From NCBI GenBank assembly GCA_047495785.1, contig JBLDXI010000007.1:4464001-4528000 (forward strand): a DNA stretch of 64,000 bases. The letters run 5' to 3'. Made by a program: the position numbers and the translations under genes. The stretch is from Lepidodermella squamata (lineage: Eukaryota; Gastrotricha). The notes beneath the pieces are model-generated. The model made no database searches, was not told the origin of the DNA, and worked only from the letters and a program-made list of their open reading frames with translations. Shown here one piece after another: positions 30,313-41,974 of the stretch; positions within the stretch are counted from its first letter, which is position 1; every line of letters starts with the position of its first letter.

Positions 30313-32921
30313 TCATTTGGTAATGTTGTATTTCCGCAGAACCTTTGCCACCTCTTCCTTGACCGAATCCTCAATCTCCTGGTTAGCCTTCAATTCTTCG
30401 ACCATAACAGCATACGGAGACTTGCCATTCGTATCCAACCGCGTTGAGTCTGTCGTCTTCAACCCTAACAAGAAATCCAATATTTCCGCCCTGCCGTGTA
30501 GGACAGCCAGGTGAACAGCAGTGCGGCCTCGGCCGCGTTTCGGATCGTTCGTGCGATTGCCCATTGTTGAATCTTTGTTAATCAGCGTCTTGACTACATC
30601 GAGGTGGCCCATGATGACGGCGTAGTGAATCGGCAGGTTGCCAAGTGATTCATCGCGTGCTTCCACATCACAGCCGCCCATTTTAAGGAGCGTTTGAACA
30701 GTTTCAGCGTGACCTTCAATAGCAGCTAGGTGCAACGGAGTCCGGCCAGCTCCATCAACAGGATCCGGGTTAACCTCCAGAGAGAGCAACTCAAAGCAAA
30801 CCTAATTACACAAATTGATTGTTGGCACATGTTTTGCATGGACAATTGGAGGTTAATTTTGTTACCTCGGGATGGCCACTAGCTGCTGCGACATGAAGAG
30901 GCCGATTGTGAACCATATCCTTCGCTTCTTTATCAGCGCCGCCAACAACCAGCGGCTTCACGAGTTCGTGCTGGCCGAACTGGCACGCGAGATGCAGCGG
31001 CGTCGAAGCTGTTTGCACGTCCCTCGCATTCACATTCGCCCCACGCTTCATGAACAGCTGGACAACCTCGAGCCGGCCGTTCTCCGCGGCCGTATGCAAC
31101 GGCATGCGACCGAGCTCTTTACTATTCCTTGCCTCGATTTCCGCGCCTTTGTCCAACAAAGCCGCCGCAGCTTCGACTTGGCCTTCAAACGCTGCCGTAT
31201 GCAATGGCGAGTCGCCATCGTTGTCTTTAGCTTGAAGCTCCGCCCCTTTCTCAAGTAACACGTTGATAACTTCAGCAGAACCCATGTAAGCTGCGAGATG
31301 CAGAGCCGACGCCCCCATTTGGTCTTCTTTAGCCTTGATCTCAGCCTTGGAATCAATGAGTAGACTAACCAGGTCTGGACTGCCCCTTTCAACCGCGAAA
31401 TGCAACGGCGTTCTACCCTGTTGGCCCTTGGCGTTTACGTTAGCTTTTTTGTCAATCAAAACCTTGGCCACGTCAGCCGATTTCGCGCAATGTAAAGGCG
31501 TATCTCCGTTTTCATTCTTCGCGTCAACTGGCACGCCCAAATCAAGTAATTGCTTCGCAACTTCCGGCCAGTTGAATCGAGCAGCTTTGTGTAGAGGCGT
31601 GTCGCCAACTGTAGACGCTCGCTTTTTGTCGTCTTCATCCTCGGGAGCAGCTTCGTTCTCAGTATCGTCGGCCGTAATCTCATCCTCGATGCTTTTTGCT
31701 GGCAGCTCTTTCCCAGCGAGAACTTCAATGTCATTTTCGACAAGTTTTGCGATACTCGAAATTCTTTCGACTTTGCCGCGAGTTGCAGCATCTAAAACAG
31801 CTAGAGTCATTCGTTTCCGGCCGATGTCTTCGTAGAGCGCCGTGATGGATGGCCGTTTGAATGGCTCAACGGTCATCAACATTTCGATGAGTTTGAATAT
31901 TTCCGGAGAGTATTGATCTAAAATTTCCTGTTCGATAGGTTCCCGCTTGCCCCTGTAAAGGCAGAAACAAGAATGTGAAATATTGCGATTGTTCCGTCTT
32001 TAGCAATGATAGTTTTTAATTATTGTAAAATAAGAACTTTCAACTTACGACTTGATAACCTCCATTGTTTTGCTCCAATTTTCATCTGCCGGAAACTGGA
32101 AGAACGTCGTTTAACATTGACTAAAATCCCCATCGTGAACCTTGAAGCAAACTTACCGGGTGTTTGAAAGTCACCAGCTGATACAAAATAATTCCGAGCG
32201 CCCAGATGTCAATTTTGTTGTCGTACGCCGGAAGTGGGCTTTTCTTATCCTTGACTGGCGTGAAAAGCTCTGGCGCATAATGGCCAGCAACTGGCATGCT
32301 GCTCGTGGCTGAAGTTGCCATTTGAGTTCGATACTCATCGAATATCTTCGGTGTTATCATATCGGCTAGTTTAAGGACAGTTACTCCGTCAACTACAACG
32401 AAAAACACGTTCTGAAAAAATGAAGCCAGAATCTCGAAAACTGGACACTCGAATTTAGAAATTACGGTAGCTTTTATGTTCCTATGGGTTATTTGCTTCT
32501 TCAGGTGGAGGTACTTCGTCGCGAGAACCATTTGAGTGAACCAGTCCAAGATGTAGTCTTCCACAAAATGCTCGCCATTACGTTTTTCGATGTTTGAAGT
32601 CAGCGTTGGACCTTCTACGTACTCTCGTTCGACGTATAGAAGCCCTTTTTCATGCCAGCAGCTGTAACTAGCAGCTAAGTAAGGATGCTGAAGACTTTTC
32701 AAGGCTGCGATCTCTTTCACAGCTTCTTCTAGGTCTTTCGGCTGCTTCGCCTTTGGAAATATTCGGTCTACATTCGATTCCTTGATCACGTACAGCTTGT
32801 CGGTCTTCGCCTCCGTGCCTTTCCTATAGCCAACATGGGTTTTGTTGCCAGCTAGCAATTGGCCGGTTGAGACGGTTGCAAGGCAAGATTTAACGTTGAA
32901 TTTTTGGGCTAAAGATGCCAT
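30313..32921 (-). CDS. pseudokinase-ankyrin repeat protein 2 (NEK-like kinase domain)
   Basis: About 795 aa from five or six exons, with introns near 32411-32461, 32099-32155, 31955-32045 and 30800-30860. The N-terminal kinase fold has YVIKES (VAIK lysine), helix C, EREYVEGPTL hinge, LATKYLHLKKQ, then THRNIKATNV in place of HRDLK and LKLADM in place of DFG, followed by GHYAPELF and KIDIWALGIILYQL. HRN and ADM lack both catalytic aspartates. After MTVEPFKRPS an acidic linker leads into about ten ankyrin repeats (GDTPLHKAARFNW, GRTPLHFAVERG, SALHLAAYMG, SPLHTAAFEG, MPLHTAAENG, TPLHLACQFG, RPLHVAAASG, TPLHLAAIEG, TAVHLAVLHG). It is probably a scaffold that reads kinase-like surfaces and ankyrin partners. 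It shares its architecture with the gene at 26033-27952. Confidence 0.85.
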
Positions 32922-33580
32922 CGATACACTGCAAGTGCAAGTTGAGTGCAAACTTGAGTTTTGTGCTCTACCATTCCTTTCTTTTTGAGGGCTAATTCAA
33001 CGAGGCCTATCGATTTGTTGAGAGCGTATTTTGCACCTCTATCTAACACCCGATATTGCATTAAAGATTAATATATTAGCGAATAGTTTGGTATCAATAA
33101 ATTAGGAGGACATTCTAATATACCTCAGGCAAGTTAAACATTTCAGTGATGCTGGGAAGAAGAATAAATATTGGCATCGTTTTCTTATCATATCTCATAA
33201 CTTTTCACCTGTAAATGCGGAGCTCTGTGATCACAGATTTCAATATTGGAATGCCGCCGTTGATGCCGCCTAACATAATCTTCGTATTGATGGAAAAATA
33301 CAAATGCATGTGATTTCATTATCCAAGATTGATTATCTAAGATTGCTACCAAGCGTTTCGCTCAACAGATTTTGCAACGAAAATTTCGTTGTTCATATTT
33401 TTCAAGGTATTTTTTTAAATCAATCCAAAAATTATTAAATTCTCAAACATCTCAAGCATATTTTTCGCAAAGCGGCTGGAAGGACTCGGAGAAGCAGTTC
33501 GACGCAACGAATTTGCCACTCGGAAGCATCGAAACACCTGTTAACAGAACGACGCGTCATCGGGAATCGTAATCCTCCTG
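32922..33580. other. intergenic, nothing recognised
   Basis: Upstream of the pseudokinase gene and downstream of the EGF/lectin gene. No feature is supported. Confidence 0.4.
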
Positions 33581-35513
33581 TTATAGAGTAAACGTACAAA
33601 ATTTGCCGTTACCAGTTGCAGCGCCCGCGTCCCACAATGGCCCGGTGCCGTCAAAGTCCTCGTTCGTAATATACGCAAATTCAGTGCCTGCGAATCTTTT
33701 GCAGCCCAGTGGCGCTGCATTTTGGCTCGATGTCTAGCCGAAAGTAAAAAAATAGCTTACATAAGACCAATTCTTCCATGTTAAGCAGAAATTTGCACTA
33801 ACCCCTTCATAAAATGGTTTGATTGTCGCTACCATTCCATCGTAATCAGCCTGTGTTTTGACAATAGGGGCTCTTCGGTTGGTCCCAGTCCCGGGGCATG
33901 TATCGATTGCGCTCTGGCCGACGGTATTTCGCACGGTTCCAAAAAGTTCACCCTTCAGAAACAAAAGACTAGATTGCTCTTAGTGGTTATCCAGTGGCAA
34001 CTGACAGTAACGCTGTCCTGGCACACACGTACAGGGTCGAATTGATCGCTTCTAATGAACATGATTCCAATCGACGATCGCCGGGGATTGTACAAGAAAT
34101 CGAGATCTACAGAGAGAAACAAAGGTATAGTGCACGGAAAGACCGAGTTACTCTCAAAGCCTGGTTGCAAGCTTTCCCTGGAAGTTGGAATTGCAAACTA
34201 ACAAATAGCTGAAGTCGTGGGAGGGCTGCTTTGCGCGATCAGAAACGGCGAAGTTAAATCAAAGAGCGTGCCGTCGAGCCAGCGAAAGCGGGACACAATG
34301 CCAATGTAAGATTGCTTGGCTCCGGCGACAACGATGGCTTTCTCAACGTCATCAGTCGTCTTGATAAGCGCAAGCCGGGAATTCGGGTTGGCCGTGCAAG
34401 CCGCGGAGGCTTTCGGCCAGGTCACTGCGCTGCTTGATGACGGCAAGAAAAAACGAGCTTTTCGAAAAAACATGAGGAATTGCAAGGAAAGAATTACAAG
34501 AAAGATTGCCAACTTGCGACTCCACAGTTTGCCGATATGAAAAATTGTGGGCAGGAACACGTGTTCAGTGCTATACAAGTTCCGCCGTTAAGACACGGTC
34601 TTGCAGCACACAGATCTGATAAAGTAAAATGTAACATATTCCAAATTACAAAATGTCTGAATAGGGTAGGGGGAATTTCTGATTCAGGGTTAGAGGTTTT
34701 AGAATACTCGTAAGATTCACAACCCGTGCGTAAGAAATAGGTTTCGGGATTTCTAGACATGGCCTCTCAAACTGGTTGACCTTGAAACCATTCCCCAAGA
34801 AGCCGAATCTCACAATATGTTGATGAAGACGTCAGACTTACTGGTGCTGCAATCTGCGCCTGTGTAGCCAGTTTTGCATACACAGACATTGTCTGCATTG
34901 CAGACGCCGTCGTTTTTGCATGCACAAGTGCCGCAGTCAGCGGTTGTCCAAGGCGCTGGGCAGACGCACTGTGAGGTCGCATTGCAAGTGCCGTCATTTT
35001 TGCACTCTGGATTACACTGAAAAAACAACGGTCTTCAATTAGTTCCGAAATGAAAGACCTCCCAAGGTTCCCCATGAGAAACAAATTATGAATTGTTTGA
35101 TCTTAAATGATAACTCACTCTGTTTTGCTTGCTAGGGGGAAACGCGGGAAGGGCATCGAGGCATTCACGCTGGGTAGCATATGTCTTCGCAGAATTCACC
35201 GTCTGAAATTATAGCATGAAAGATCTGCTAAGGTGACTTGTTTCTGAATAGCAGACCCGAAATCCATCCATTTTCATGCAAGGATCAGATCCGAATGTCG
35301 TTGTATAGCACAGCGTCGTAGTTGTGGCAACCTCATAACAATGCACGTAAACCTTGAAATTAAATGCAACTGCAATTTTGTGTCGGAAAATGATGTTTGC
35401 TTTACTTTTTGCGCTGCAGTGTTCGTCTGCGTGCTGCATGCAGAAATCAGGCCGAACAAGCCCGTCGACAGGACGCACAACATTTGTCCTAACATTCTAG
35501 TTATTTTATGCAT
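33581..35513 (-). CDS. secreted EGF-like and C-type-lectin-like protein
   Basis: Start at 35513 (MHKITRMLGQMLCVLSTGLF signal region). A short cysteine-containing exon (VYVHCYEV...) and a linker exon follow. Then come two tandem EGF-like modules in one exon (CKNDGTCNATSQCVC, CKNDGVCNADNVCVC) and a third in the next (CLNGGTCIALNTCSC). After these lies a C-type-lectin-like module (TWPKASAACTAN, LALIKTTDDVEKAI, YIGIVSRFRWLDG) and a second, weaker one (APIVKTQADYDGM, CKRFAGTEFAYI, LWDAGAA) ending at the TAA at 33581. The calcium-binding EPN/WND motifs of sugar-binding lectins are not evident. It is likely an extracellular adhesion or defence-type protein. Exon borders in the lectin part are the least certain. 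Confidence 0.75.
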
Positions 35514-36260
35514 TTTTCGGTTCTTTCTCTCAAAAAAAAGAAAGATCACAAGCAGTTTTGTTTGAGCGACAACACGTGGGCTCAGCTTAGGCTAAGCGCG
35601 GCTCCTTTGTTTTTTCTCTCACCTTAAGTCGCTTAACTTTTGTTTGATTTTGTTTGCGTTCATAATGCGCCCCGGTGAGTGGAGATTTATTCACTTAGTT
35701 CGCCATCCACAGTTGTTTATAGCTCAGAAGTTTATTTTTAAAACACAATTCTTGGCAAAGGTGGAGGATAACTTTTACGTGGAAATAAATAGGAATATAC
35801 GAATGACGACTAATTCGACTAAGGTCAATGACGTATAATTATTTCTCACTTTAAAGTCTGATTGTAATAGGTTATCGCTTATCCCTTTTAAAAAGCGATC
35901 AGACACGCATAAACGTTGATAATGATATCAATGAAAATTAGAGTCGCAGCCATGTCGACGGCTCAAGTGGCTGATATTACGTACTTGTACCAGTTCATCA
36001 TTTGAAACGAGACCGGCTGAACCCTCGTCGGACATTGCCGTGCGCAAATGATCATTTCATAGAAGAAGCGTTTTTAGTTTTTAGCACCGACAGCAGCTGA
36101 ACCTAGTCGGCTTACAACTGCAACGCCTGCTGCGATGATTCTGGAGCTCTTTCCAAAGCTTGACATTGAACCATAGTCAATGGCATCAGCGCCCCGCAAA
36201 AAAACTGGCCTGTAGAAATCTATCTTTGTCAATTTTAAATGATCACTGTTCAGTTTTAAG
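35514..36260. other. intergenic, nothing recognised
   Basis: Upstream of the EGF/lectin gene. No gene or repeat is seen before the transposon relic at 36263. Confidence 0.4.
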
Positions 36261-36262
36261 TA

Positions 36263-36600
36263 CAGTGCTCCCTAGATAAAGGCACTGGGTCGGCAGCCAG
36301 ACCCGGTCTTTGAACAAGAGAAGTATAAAGAGGGCTGTAATTGAACGCAAGAGCTAAACATAGACAGTTGCTATGGCAACGCGCTGAAAGAGACGGACAC
36401 GGATTATGTGTAATTGCAAATTTTGTTCGCTGAAGCTGCGGAACGATAACGCGATGAACCATCAGTGCGTCGCCATAAGTGTTTTCTTAGTTGCCAAGGT
36501 GATTTTGATTTGACTCTTTAGCCATTGTTTTTTACTCTGATCTTCAGTCCTGCCTGTTAACGAACTCACAATTAAAACGGAAACTGGTTCGTCTCTCAAA
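36263..36600 (+). mobile_element. truncated copy of the 46.7 kb DNA transposon
   Basis: Begins CAGTGCTCCCTAGATAAAGG after a TA and follows the left part of the element at 46686 for about 330 bp (shared: CTGGGTCGG, AGCCAGACCCGGTCTTT, GCTGTA, GGCAACGCGCTGAAAGAGAC). The right end is missing, so it is a 3'-truncated relic. Confidence 0.8.
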
Positions 36601-37183
36601 GAAAAAAACTACAACCCTGTCGAGAACCTGCGGATGCACGACGAGAGGAATGAACACACACTGCGGTGCCCAACCCGTGCAAAAAAAATCAGGGACGGCA
36701 TTTATTCAAACGGCGTTTTGCGTTCTCCAAGCACGAGTCCAGCAAATTTTCAGCACTCCGAGCACAGAATATACCGTACCGTAAATGTTAGTCTAGTTCT
36801 CCTTGACTGACTGAACAGCATTGCGCATAGTCATCAAGCGTGCCATTCGCTATTCCCGGATGTAGCTATCGAGTTGATCCTCCATTGTGTAGTCGTTCGG
36901 TAACATTCCGTTACCAGGCGCCATATTAAACAAGTTGACAGCTTGGAAACATTATTTTATTGATTGCTGATAGCTGGAATTGTTATTCGTTTTATAACCT
37001 CAAATGTCTTTGATATTTCCGCCCGATTAAAAGTGTCAGCTAGTCGTGATGTGCGGGAGCAGACGTCGAGCGCACTCAAGCGAGCGGAAGTGCGTGAGCT
37101 CCCGACAAGTATTACGTACATGGAGATAGTCACAGCACAGCTCAGTCTTTTCAAGCTGCTCTTATTGCCGCAAGCAATTACGA
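36601..37183. other. intergenic, promoter side of the gustatory-like gene
   Basis: No coding exon is supported here. A conceivable upstream exon of the receptor gene cannot be excluded. Confidence 0.4.
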
Positions 37184-39090
37184 ATGAAGATGAACCTGAT
37201 GAGAAAGTCGAGTATGCTCAGCTATCTGCAAATCGCAGCGTCGCGGCGACCGTCTAGCACGCAGAAGGCGATGCGCTGCTCGGCTGTCATGCGCAACCCG
37301 CTCGCCCGCATACCGTCCATCGTCGAGCCGCGCCAGCCCGGTGAGACGTGCCCGCTCATGATCACTCACGTCTTCTGCCCAACTGGCCGGCTTGGCCGCG
37401 CATAACCGGCTCGAAAATGTACAAAGGCTACTCAATCCTCACGCTGGCGATCACGTGGCTGAATGTCTTGAGGGTGGGCGAGACCCTACTGCACCCGGCG
37501 GTGTTGAGCCCAGAACTGGCGCAGCGGCGGAGTGTTTGGCTGACGCACTACTTGATCCGGGTCTGCATCACGCTGTTCTGGATCACGGCCGCTGTAGCTA
37601 GAACTGTCGTTGTTGATGCTTCGTGGACTCGCAAGGCATTTCTAGCCATATTTCAAGACTATAACAAGGTTAGCAATCAGCGTTTTCTTTATCCAAATAT
37701 ATTAGTAGCCCACCGAACGAAAATGAGAACCTTTCTAGCTTTTATATTTTAATTCATCCCTCTCGAAAACTTTTAGTAAACCTACAGAAAATATCTTCAG
37801 GTTTCGAGCCCTCTTCAATTAATTGAGACCGTATATTAAATATTAAACCTCGAACAATGGTGCAGTTATTCACAATCGAAAAACCATCAAGACACATCGT
37901 AAACAGCATTTTGCTTTTCTTCCGGAACATGCGCAGCTTTTCGCTTTTCCTTATTATGAAAAAATTACAGCTCGAGTTTGATTGATTTATCGATATCACC
38001 TTTCCGCTGATTTTACCTTGATTGAACTTGATGGCTAACTTTTCCTTGCTAACCATCGGATTTTAACCTTTTTAACCTTTTTTTCATCAGGTGCCACTTG
38101 AAGAGCGGCTGCGGCATCAGAGAAAGTTGTTCAACATGGCTTTCACTTGCGCTGTGTTCTGTTGGCTTTTCCACCACTACCTCTGCTGCGTTTCTTTCCT
38201 GAAAGCGCCAACCATGTACCTGTTCATGGCGAGCCCAGTCGAGTCCATCTACCCGAACAGCACCGACATTCGGCAATGGCCCACGGCTTCGCTCATCTTC
38301 ATAGGCGTTGCGTTTTTCCCCGACACCGGAATTTTCCTATCCATGTGGTTCGTGTTTTCAATCACAGCTGTGCTGGCATGGCAGTTTCTAGATCTGGCGA
38401 AATGCATCTCAACCGGGGCGAACAGCCCGAGATTTCATCTCGAAGCCATTCGCCATCGCCATCTCCAGCTGGTAAAACTCGTTCGACGGCTCGATAGACA
38501 ATTGCGGCTGTTCACGTTCCTACTGACCGCCTTTGGCTTCACGACTGCTCTCATCAACATGTACCAGGCCATTTGGAATAAGGATGGCGCCGATGGCGTT
38601 GTGATTTTCATCCGATCAGTCTGGGTTTTTCTCTGCTTCATCTGCTTGCTATCGGCCCCACTGCCATCGGCCTACCTGGCGTACGCTGCTGAGAAGGTGC
38701 GGGAGAAGGTTCATCGCATGCGACTCCATCCAGATGCCGACATCAATTCAGCCATGCAGGTAAGTATTCGTACGATCTGTGATTCATTCATTAATCGAAT
38801 TTAACTTTCAGCTGTCGATGCTACTCAGTCAAGTGACTTCAGAACCGGTGGCTCTAACGCTGCTTGGAACGCTTTACATGAAGCGCGAAACTCTGGCAAC
38901 GGTTAGTTCGTATCGCTTGAAACAATTTTCAACTGATTTTTGGGATCCTTCTTTTTTTTAGCTTTTCGCTGGACTGCTGACATACTTCTTAATCTTGGTG
39001 GATTACATTCTGGGCGACAACAGCCACTTCCACGGGGCATCGCATGATCATGTCGAGGAAACTGCCAACGGAACTACTATAGCCCACTGA
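37184..39090 (+). CDS. seven-helix gustatory-receptor-like protein
   Basis: Exons 37184-37340, 37427-37668, 38091-38759, 38812-38901 and 38962-39090 join without a frame break to 428 aa. About seven hydrophobic helices are visible: YSILTLAITWLNVL, IRVCITLFWITAAVART, MAFTCAVFCWLFHHYLCC, WPTASLIFIGVAFFPD, MWFVFSITAVLAWQF, FLLTAFGFTTALINMY and VWVFLCFICLLS, plus the last segment LFAGLLTYFLILVDYI. The final TYFLILVDY resembles the TYxxxxxQF signature of the arthropod gustatory receptor/GRL family, and the phase-0 introns before the last helix are also typical of it. It is likely a plasma-membrane chemoreceptor or ligand-gated channel subunit; ligand unknown. The N-terminal exon is the least certain. 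AATAAA lies at 39115-39120. Confidence 0.7.
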
Positions 39091-39287
39091 TGTCAAAATA
39101 TAAATTTTAAGCACAATAAAACCGGTTTAATAGATGAATTTACAATAAAGACTTCTCCAATATTTCAACGTTAAATAAAAGAACAAAACAAAAATAGAAT
39201 CTTCATTTCACAAGAGACCGCTGATCGCTGAACGTGCTTTTCAAATTTGCATGAGGCAAGCGCAACATTTGTTGTCGAAAATCATTT

Positions 39288-41532
39288 TTAGCGCAGCTTC
39301 TCGACGCAAAATGCAGTAACTGCAATAAAAGCTAGAATAAACACGCCGAATCCGAGAAAGTCAATAGTGAAAGCGACACTGAATTTCCGGCACGCCAGCC
39401 GCTTCGCAAACTTTTCATGCGTTGTAGTCAGCCAAAGCATGGCAATTGCATGGATCGTCGCGAAGATACACAAGCCTGCCATTGTTTGAACATACGTCAG
39501 CAGTAGATTGCTCTGCGGCGTAACTGGAACGTACGAGTTGACTTGAACCAGGGTGACTGCGAAGGCGAGAACCATGTAGACTTGAAAACACGCTCGATCG
39601 CTGCAAGAAGGCGGTATGAGGAAAGCGAATGCTGAGAGTACCGTCAGCACGTAGCATGGCGCTAAGAGATTCGCAACAAAATAATCCGGGACCCGTTTCA
39701 GAATGATATCGAACGAGGCCAGGGAATGATACTCTGTTGCGAGGGTTTCAAGAGATTTTGCTTGCGATTTCACGCCCAGGATAGACCACTCGCTGTTTTC
39801 CATCGATCGGAGAGTGTCGTTGGGCAGGACGATTTCTGTTTCGCTAATCTTCACCAGGTTCAAGGGCTCGACTATCGCAACATCGAAGGAACACGTCTGC
39901 TTATCCGCTGGGAAGTTCGATAGATCCAGCGGGCAGGAGGCCGAGAAGATGCCTCGAATTTTCCAATAGAAGAACACGTCCAAATGTGGGTTTTCAAGGT
40001 CATTGCCCAACAGGGCAAATAATTCAACGTGGTTGTAGAGAGAATCTGATTTCAGAGCTGGGTCATCCACGGCGTTGGTCAGGCTGATTTTCGGAAGCCA
40101 AATTAAGCTTGGGTCCGGGACGAGAATTCGCTCAGCTTGAACTAGACCGAACTTACGCATGCCGATGAGCATCGGGCAGGATCTCACAACCCACGCAGCG
40201 TAGATTTGCCCCGAAACGTGAATAGTCTGGGCGACACTGTCGATTCCTCGCAGGCGATCGATGCTGAAGCGGAGATTCACACCGAGCGGTTCGCCTTCAA
40301 ACGCTGGCGGGCTACGGATGGTGGGAGAGACGTCTTTGCATTGCCGGATGAGATCGGCGATCGATATGTTGGCGAAGGGCGCGACATAGCTCGCATCTTG
40401 TGGCGGCCTACGTAGCAGACGCTTCTCTGCGAATGAAGAATTATACATAAAAAAGTGGGAATTGATGCAAGTAGATAGGCTTCATACACTCACCGAGGTC
40501 AAGATGAGCCTGCATGTTCAAAGCAGTTATTGTTTTTTCTGGAGTCGTAACATCACCTGTTGATACTGGAGCTGTTGTGCTGCTATAAGGAAAAGCAGTC
40601 GTGGCTTGATTGGTCGTTTCAGTTCGGCGGCTAGTCGGCGTTGTAGTTGGTGGATATCCTCTCGGTGAGCTTTTGGTTGTCACGAGTGTTGTCGCAGATC
40701 CTGTCGTTAAAGTCGTCGCAACTGAAGACTCAGTCGAGGTGACAACTGTTGGAAACGTTGAGGATGCAAAATCGATGAAACAAGACTTCGACAGCGTGTT
40801 AACATCACCTTCCCCCAACGGACTGCCGTATACCATAACACATGAGATGGCGTCATTCCGGCCGAGATTGTAAGACGAGACGGCATCGACCCGAGCTAAA
40901 CCGAGCCTAAAAAGTGTCGGACTATTGCCAGTTGGCAGGTTGACTCCTGCCCCGAAGTTTGCCGGCTTATTCAAATCCGAACCGTAATAATATACCATGT
41001 TATTCGATTTCGGGTTGTAAACAAAAGCCACAACAGACCATATTCCGTAGCTAATCTGTCCAATATTTTTCAGCTGACCCGAAAACACGCTGGCGAAGAG
41101 AGTCCCAGATTCAACATAAGCGCTCAATGGCCACGATGATTCGTTGTTTGCTCCGAGCTGAAAAATGCCGCTCTTATTACGCGTGTCGCCACCCAAGTAT
41201 AAGAGCATGAATATTGTGAAGCCATCAACGACGTTTACAGAGCTTTCTAGAATTCCACCATCAACAGAGTTTGCATCCAAGATGCCTGCACTAGATTCAA
41301 TTGTTCCGCCTCTCAAGTCTGTAACTGATGATCGGCTTAGATAACTCTTCGGCGACGTTACCGACTTGTCCCAGGCGTCATAGTATTCGAATGCTGATGT
41401 CAGAGGCCAGTACCTTTGCAATGCCGTTTTTTGAGGTGGCGGAACCCTCCAAAAAACTTCTGCGAGATCACAGAGCGGGATTAGTATCACGAGAAATAAC
41501 ACTTCACGAATCATCATTTTCATAATGTGCAT
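39288..41532 (-). CDS. Cys-loop ligand-gated ion channel with N-terminal laminin-G-like domain
   Basis: Exons 40494-41532 and 39288-40426 join in phase to 725 aa. Residues 1-25 are a signal peptide (REVLFLVILIPLCDLAEV). Residues about 30-260 form a concanavalin A/laminin-G-like domain (RYWPLTSAFEYYD, FTIFMLLYLGG, YGIWSVVAFVYNPKSN, two cysteines near the end). A Thr/Ser/Pro-rich mucin-like linker of about 85 residues follows. Then comes the pentameric channel unit: a ligand-binding domain with the Cys-loop CPLDLSNFPADKQTC (13 residues between cysteines) and four membrane helices (FVANLLAPCYVLTVLSAFAF, VYMVLAFAVTLVQVNSYVP, a third helix, and the C-terminal FLGFGVFILAFIAVTAF). The intracellular M3-M4 loop is very short. 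Ion selectivity is not evident from the M2 flank (SDRACFQ). Confidence 0.85.
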
Positions 41533-41974
41533 CGAAGCTCTTTTCAAAGCTATTCCTAGGATTGTTTAATATCCTGCAAGTGTGAGTATTCGTTTCTGAC
41601 GCAAGCCTCTCGGCATCTGACTTCCGGCTGAAGTGCTTTAGTTAACATTCTGATATTGCCGAAACCGTTCGAGGAAGCCAGGCTGATACCATGAATAATC
41701 ATTCTACTTCAGATGAGTGAAACAGTTGTGCGATATCTCGTAAGTACCGTGTGCCATGAATAGATCGTTGACTATCAGGCTGCAGACTGGAAATATCTAT
41801 GCGATCTGGGGCCTCAATACTAACAGGGCATTCATATTTTTCGGCCTCAAGCATAAACTCCGTAAGTATTTATTTTTGCTTGAATAATTAGAGAACGAAA
41901 TTAGACATAATTCAGTGTTTGCAAAGAATCATCCGACTCAATCCAAAACAGGGTAATTGTTTTTTTGCCGAACT
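41533..41974. other. intergenic, nothing recognised
   Basis: Lies between the channel gene start and the Mesh-like gene stop, both on the minus strand. No further feature. Confidence 0.4.
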
